DNA from: Acidobacteriota bacterium
GTDB taxonomy: Bacteria > Acidobacteriota > Polarisedimenticolia > J045
NCBI GenBank assembly: GCA_024276295.1
Contig: JAJRXN010000260.1
Location: 1-6,542 of the forward strand
Reading direction: 5' to 3'
Length of the DNA: 6,542 nt
Shown here: positions 5,168 to 6,542 of the stretch, in pieces
Layout of the letters: every line of letters begins with the position of its first letter
Numbering within the stretch: position 1 is the first letter of the stretch
Made by a program: the position numbers and the translations under genes
Notes under the pieces: model-generated
Databases searched by the model: none
What the model was told of the DNA's origin: nothing
What the model saw: the letters and a program-made list of their open reading frames with translations, nothing else

Positions 5168-6187
5168 GGCGAGCCCGGTGGTCTCGACGTGACGCTCGAG
5201 GCACCCGAAGAGCGTCGCGAGCGGCCAGGTCACCGAGGGGACCACGGTCAGCGCGGGTCCCGGCGCACCGACATGGAACGGCGGCGGCGCGACGAACTCG
5301 TCGACGAGGTCCTGCCGAATCACGGAGCCGGCAAACTTGGTAAGTGCTTCGGTAAGCCGGCGGGGAGCAGGCGCGCCGGGGGGAGGTGGTTCGCCGGGCT
5401 GGATCGTCCGCACCGCCGGCTGGCCGTGCGTGCCCGGGAGAAGCAGGAATGCGTCGAAGCGGAGCACGGCCGACAGTGTCTTCGGTCCGGGACTCAGGGT
5501 CTGGACCAGCAGCGCGCGCCGCGGAAGCACCGCTGCGAACGGGGCCCGGTCGTCGGGCCGCCCGCAGGTCCAGAACGCCCGGTCGAACGACTCCGCACAC
5601 CCGCCGATCTCCACCTCGGCGGCGTCCCCGCGGACCCGGATCTCGCCGAACGGCTCGCGGCCGAGCCATCGTGCCCCTGCCCGGCGCGCGAGCCGCAGCA
5701 GTTCGAACGTCAGCCGCCGGGTCGACAGGAGCAGGTCGTCCTCCCGGCGGACGACGACGGCGTTTCCGTTCGTCTCGAGGATCGGATCGGCACCGGTCTC
5801 GCGCAGCAGCGCCGCCAGCGCGCCGGCACGCACCTCGGCATCGGGCCCCGCGAAGTGCCGCTCGCTGCGGATGCTCCGAAGACCGCACGAGCGCCCGCCG
5901 GCCATCAGGGCCTCGAACAGGACCTGCTCGCCACGCCGCATCATCGCGGCCAGCGCCGCGCCGGAGGAGGGACCTTCCGGCAGGCTGTGGGAAGAGAGGG
6001 GCTCGGGGAAGACCGTTCCCCTGACGACGGCGCCTCCCGCCGGAAAGCCCGGTCGGCCGCTGCGCCCGGACGGCGCCATGAGGACGTCGTGCCCGGCCCG
6101 CGCCGCGAGCCACGCCAGCGCCGCGCCTGTCAGGCCGACGCCGACGATCAGAAGCCGCCGCGATCGGCGCACGCGTCCTGCTGTCAT
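5156..6187 (-). CDS. FAD-dependent oxidoreductase-like protein (DAO fold), possibly degenerate
   Basis: The 343-residue protein starts with a Rossmann dinucleotide-binding unit: RRLLIVGVGLTGAALAWLAA at residues 10-29 carries Gly16-x-Gly18-x-x-Gly21. Later parts fit the D-amino-acid-oxidase-type (DAO) layout: a helix and strand at about 155-180 (STRRLTFELLRLARRAGARW), then AESFDRAFWTCG near 198-209 where family members have the 'aDavVvAaG' strand, then an LPRRALLVQTL strand at 221-231 and an FLLLPGTHGQ strand at 247-256. Two family hallmarks are missing: no Glu/Asp at the end of strand 2 (here HDVLMAPSG, 33-41), which normally holds the FAD ribose, and no Gly-rich C-terminal FAD block. The substrate is unknown. 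The ATG at 6187 is chosen because GGGAGG is just upstream; an in-frame ATG at 6274 would add 29 residues and overlap the divergent gene. It is probably cytoplasmic or membrane-associated; no signal peptide is convincing. Confidence 0.72.
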   Translation of the reverse strand: MTAGRVRRSRRLLIVGVGLTGAALAWLAARAGHDVLMAPSGRSGRPGFPAGGAVVRGTVFPEPLSSHSLPEGPSSGAALAAMMRRGEQVLFEALMAGGRSCGLRSIRSERHFAGPDAEVRAGALAALLRETGADPILETNGNAVVVRREDDLLLSTRRLTFELLRLARRAGARWLGREPFGEIRVRGDAAEVEIGGCAESFDRAFWTCGRPDDRAPFAAVLPRRALLVQTLSPGPKTLSAVLRFDAFLLLPGTHGQPAVRTIQPGEPPPPGAPAPRRLTEALTKFAGSVIRQDLVDEFVAPPPFHVGAPGPALTVVPSVTWPLATLFGCLERHVETTGLAAAG

Positions 6188-6189
6188 CG

Positions 6190-6211
6190 CCCTCCCGCCG
6201 GTGCGAAGATA
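6190..6211 (-). promoter_or_regulatory. Candidate -10 and Shine-Dalgarno of the flavoprotein-like gene
   Basis: On the minus strand TATCTT (6211-6206) resembles a -10 box and GGGAGGG (6196-6190) is a Shine-Dalgarno sequence only 2-3 bases before the ATG at 6187. The predicted leader is about 12 bases. No clear -35 is visible; its expected place lies over the start of the divergent gene at 6231. Confidence 0.4.
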
Positions 6212-6215
6212 CCGC

Positions 6216-6221
6216 GGAGAG
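6216..6221 (+). promoter_or_regulatory. Shine-Dalgarno of the right-end gene
   Basis: GGAGAG at 6216-6221 is followed by 9 bases and the ATG at 6231. It supports that start over an in-frame GTG at 6201, which would overlap the opposing gene's candidate promoter. Confidence 0.5.
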
Positions 6222-6230
6222 CTTCCGCCG

Positions 6231-6542
6231 ATGCCCGCCGGATCGCTACCCCTCCTCGAGCGGATCGTCGCCACCCTGGCGCGGGCCCCGGCGCCCGTGC
6301 CCGGCGAGGTGCTGGCCCGCGAGTTCCTCGGGATCCACTGGATCGATCGCCGGCAGGCCGACCGGCTGCTCGCCCCGACCCTCGCGGTCGATCCCCGGAT
6401 CGCGCGGACTCCCCTCGGCTGGACGCTGCGGGACGACGCGACGGCCTCGCCGGCCCGGCGCGTTCCCCTCGATGCGCCGGGGATCGCGCTGTTCGCACCG
6501 CGCCACCCCGAGATGGCCGCGGCCGTGCCGTTCGGCGACGGC
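6231..6542 (+). CDS. Unidentified protein, N-terminal 104 residues, winged-helix-like
   Basis: The frame opens with ATG at 6231 and stays open to the window edge, so this is the 5' part of a longer gene. I do not recognise the family with confidence. The first 70 residues look like a small helical domain ending in a beta hairpin: helices near 6-18 (LPLLERIVATLAR), 24-32 (PGEVLAREF) and 37-46 (DRRQADRLL), then DPRIARTPLGWTLRD, which resembles the wing of a winged-helix fold. A Pro/Ala linker at 71-80 leads to a new segment beginning DAPGIALFAPRHPEMAA. Such N-terminal domains occur on some exonuclease and nuclease proteins of high-GC bacteria, but nothing catalytic is visible here. Codon use matches the neighbours (G/C in third position), which supports real coding. 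The gene is divergent from the flavoprotein-like gene across 43 bases. Confidence 0.65.
   Translation, partial: MPAGSLPLLERIVATLARAPAPVPGEVLAREFLGIHWIDRRQADRLLAPTLAVDPRIARTPLGWTLRDDATASPARRVPLDAPGIALFAPRHPEMAAAVPFGDG

Overview
The window comes from a GC-rich, Gram-negative bacterial chromosome (GC content high sixties to about 70 % by eye). It has a FadL/OmpP1-type outer-membrane protein with a Sec signal peptide, which implies an outer membrane. It also uses folate-dependent TrmFO for tRNA methylation, an enzyme spread through Firmicutes, Acidobacteriota, Myxococcota and other lineages but absent from most gamma-proteobacteria. Acidobacteriota or a similar high-GC lineage is my best guess; nothing here settles the phylum. 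I see no insertion sequence, CRISPR array, tRNA or rRNA.

Layout. Positions 1-464 (+) hold the C-terminal part of a membrane transporter of the NhaD/citrate-transporter-like group. Positions 522-1928 (+) are trmFO, 1925-2599 (+) a small TPR-like helical protein overlapping the trmFO stop by ATGA, and 2631-3527 (+) a complete XerC/XerD-type tyrosine recombinase. This block resembles the trmFO-xerC(codV) linkage known from Firmicutes, with an extra TPR-like gene between the two. A 10-bp GC-rich hairpin at 3538-3561 separates xerC from the convergent ompP1/fadL-like gene (5029-3593, -). Upstream of that gene, on the same strand, is a flavoprotein-like Rossmann-fold gene (6187-5156, -). It is divergent, across a 43-bp gap, from an unidentified gene that starts at 6231 (+) and runs off the window.

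Expression signals. In this GC-rich DNA the few TANNNT-like hexamers stand out. Two of them (TACCAT before trmFO, GATAAT before xerC) lie so close to the start codon that the predicted transcripts begin at or next to the codon, i.e. they would be leaderless. The TPR-like gene, ompP1 and the flavoprotein gene instead have Shine-Dalgarno sequences. The window therefore seems to mix leaderless and leadered genes.

How the genes work together. trmFO (tRNA T54 methylation), the TPR-like protein and xerC (chromosome dimer resolution or site-specific recombination) are probably co-transcribed but have no obvious shared pathway. The minus-strand outer-membrane transporter and the flavoprotein-like gene look separately expressed. 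I found no convincing new multi-gene system. The least explained items are the divergent flavoprotein-like/unknown pair at the right end and the conserved-looking TPR-like insert between trmFO and xerC.
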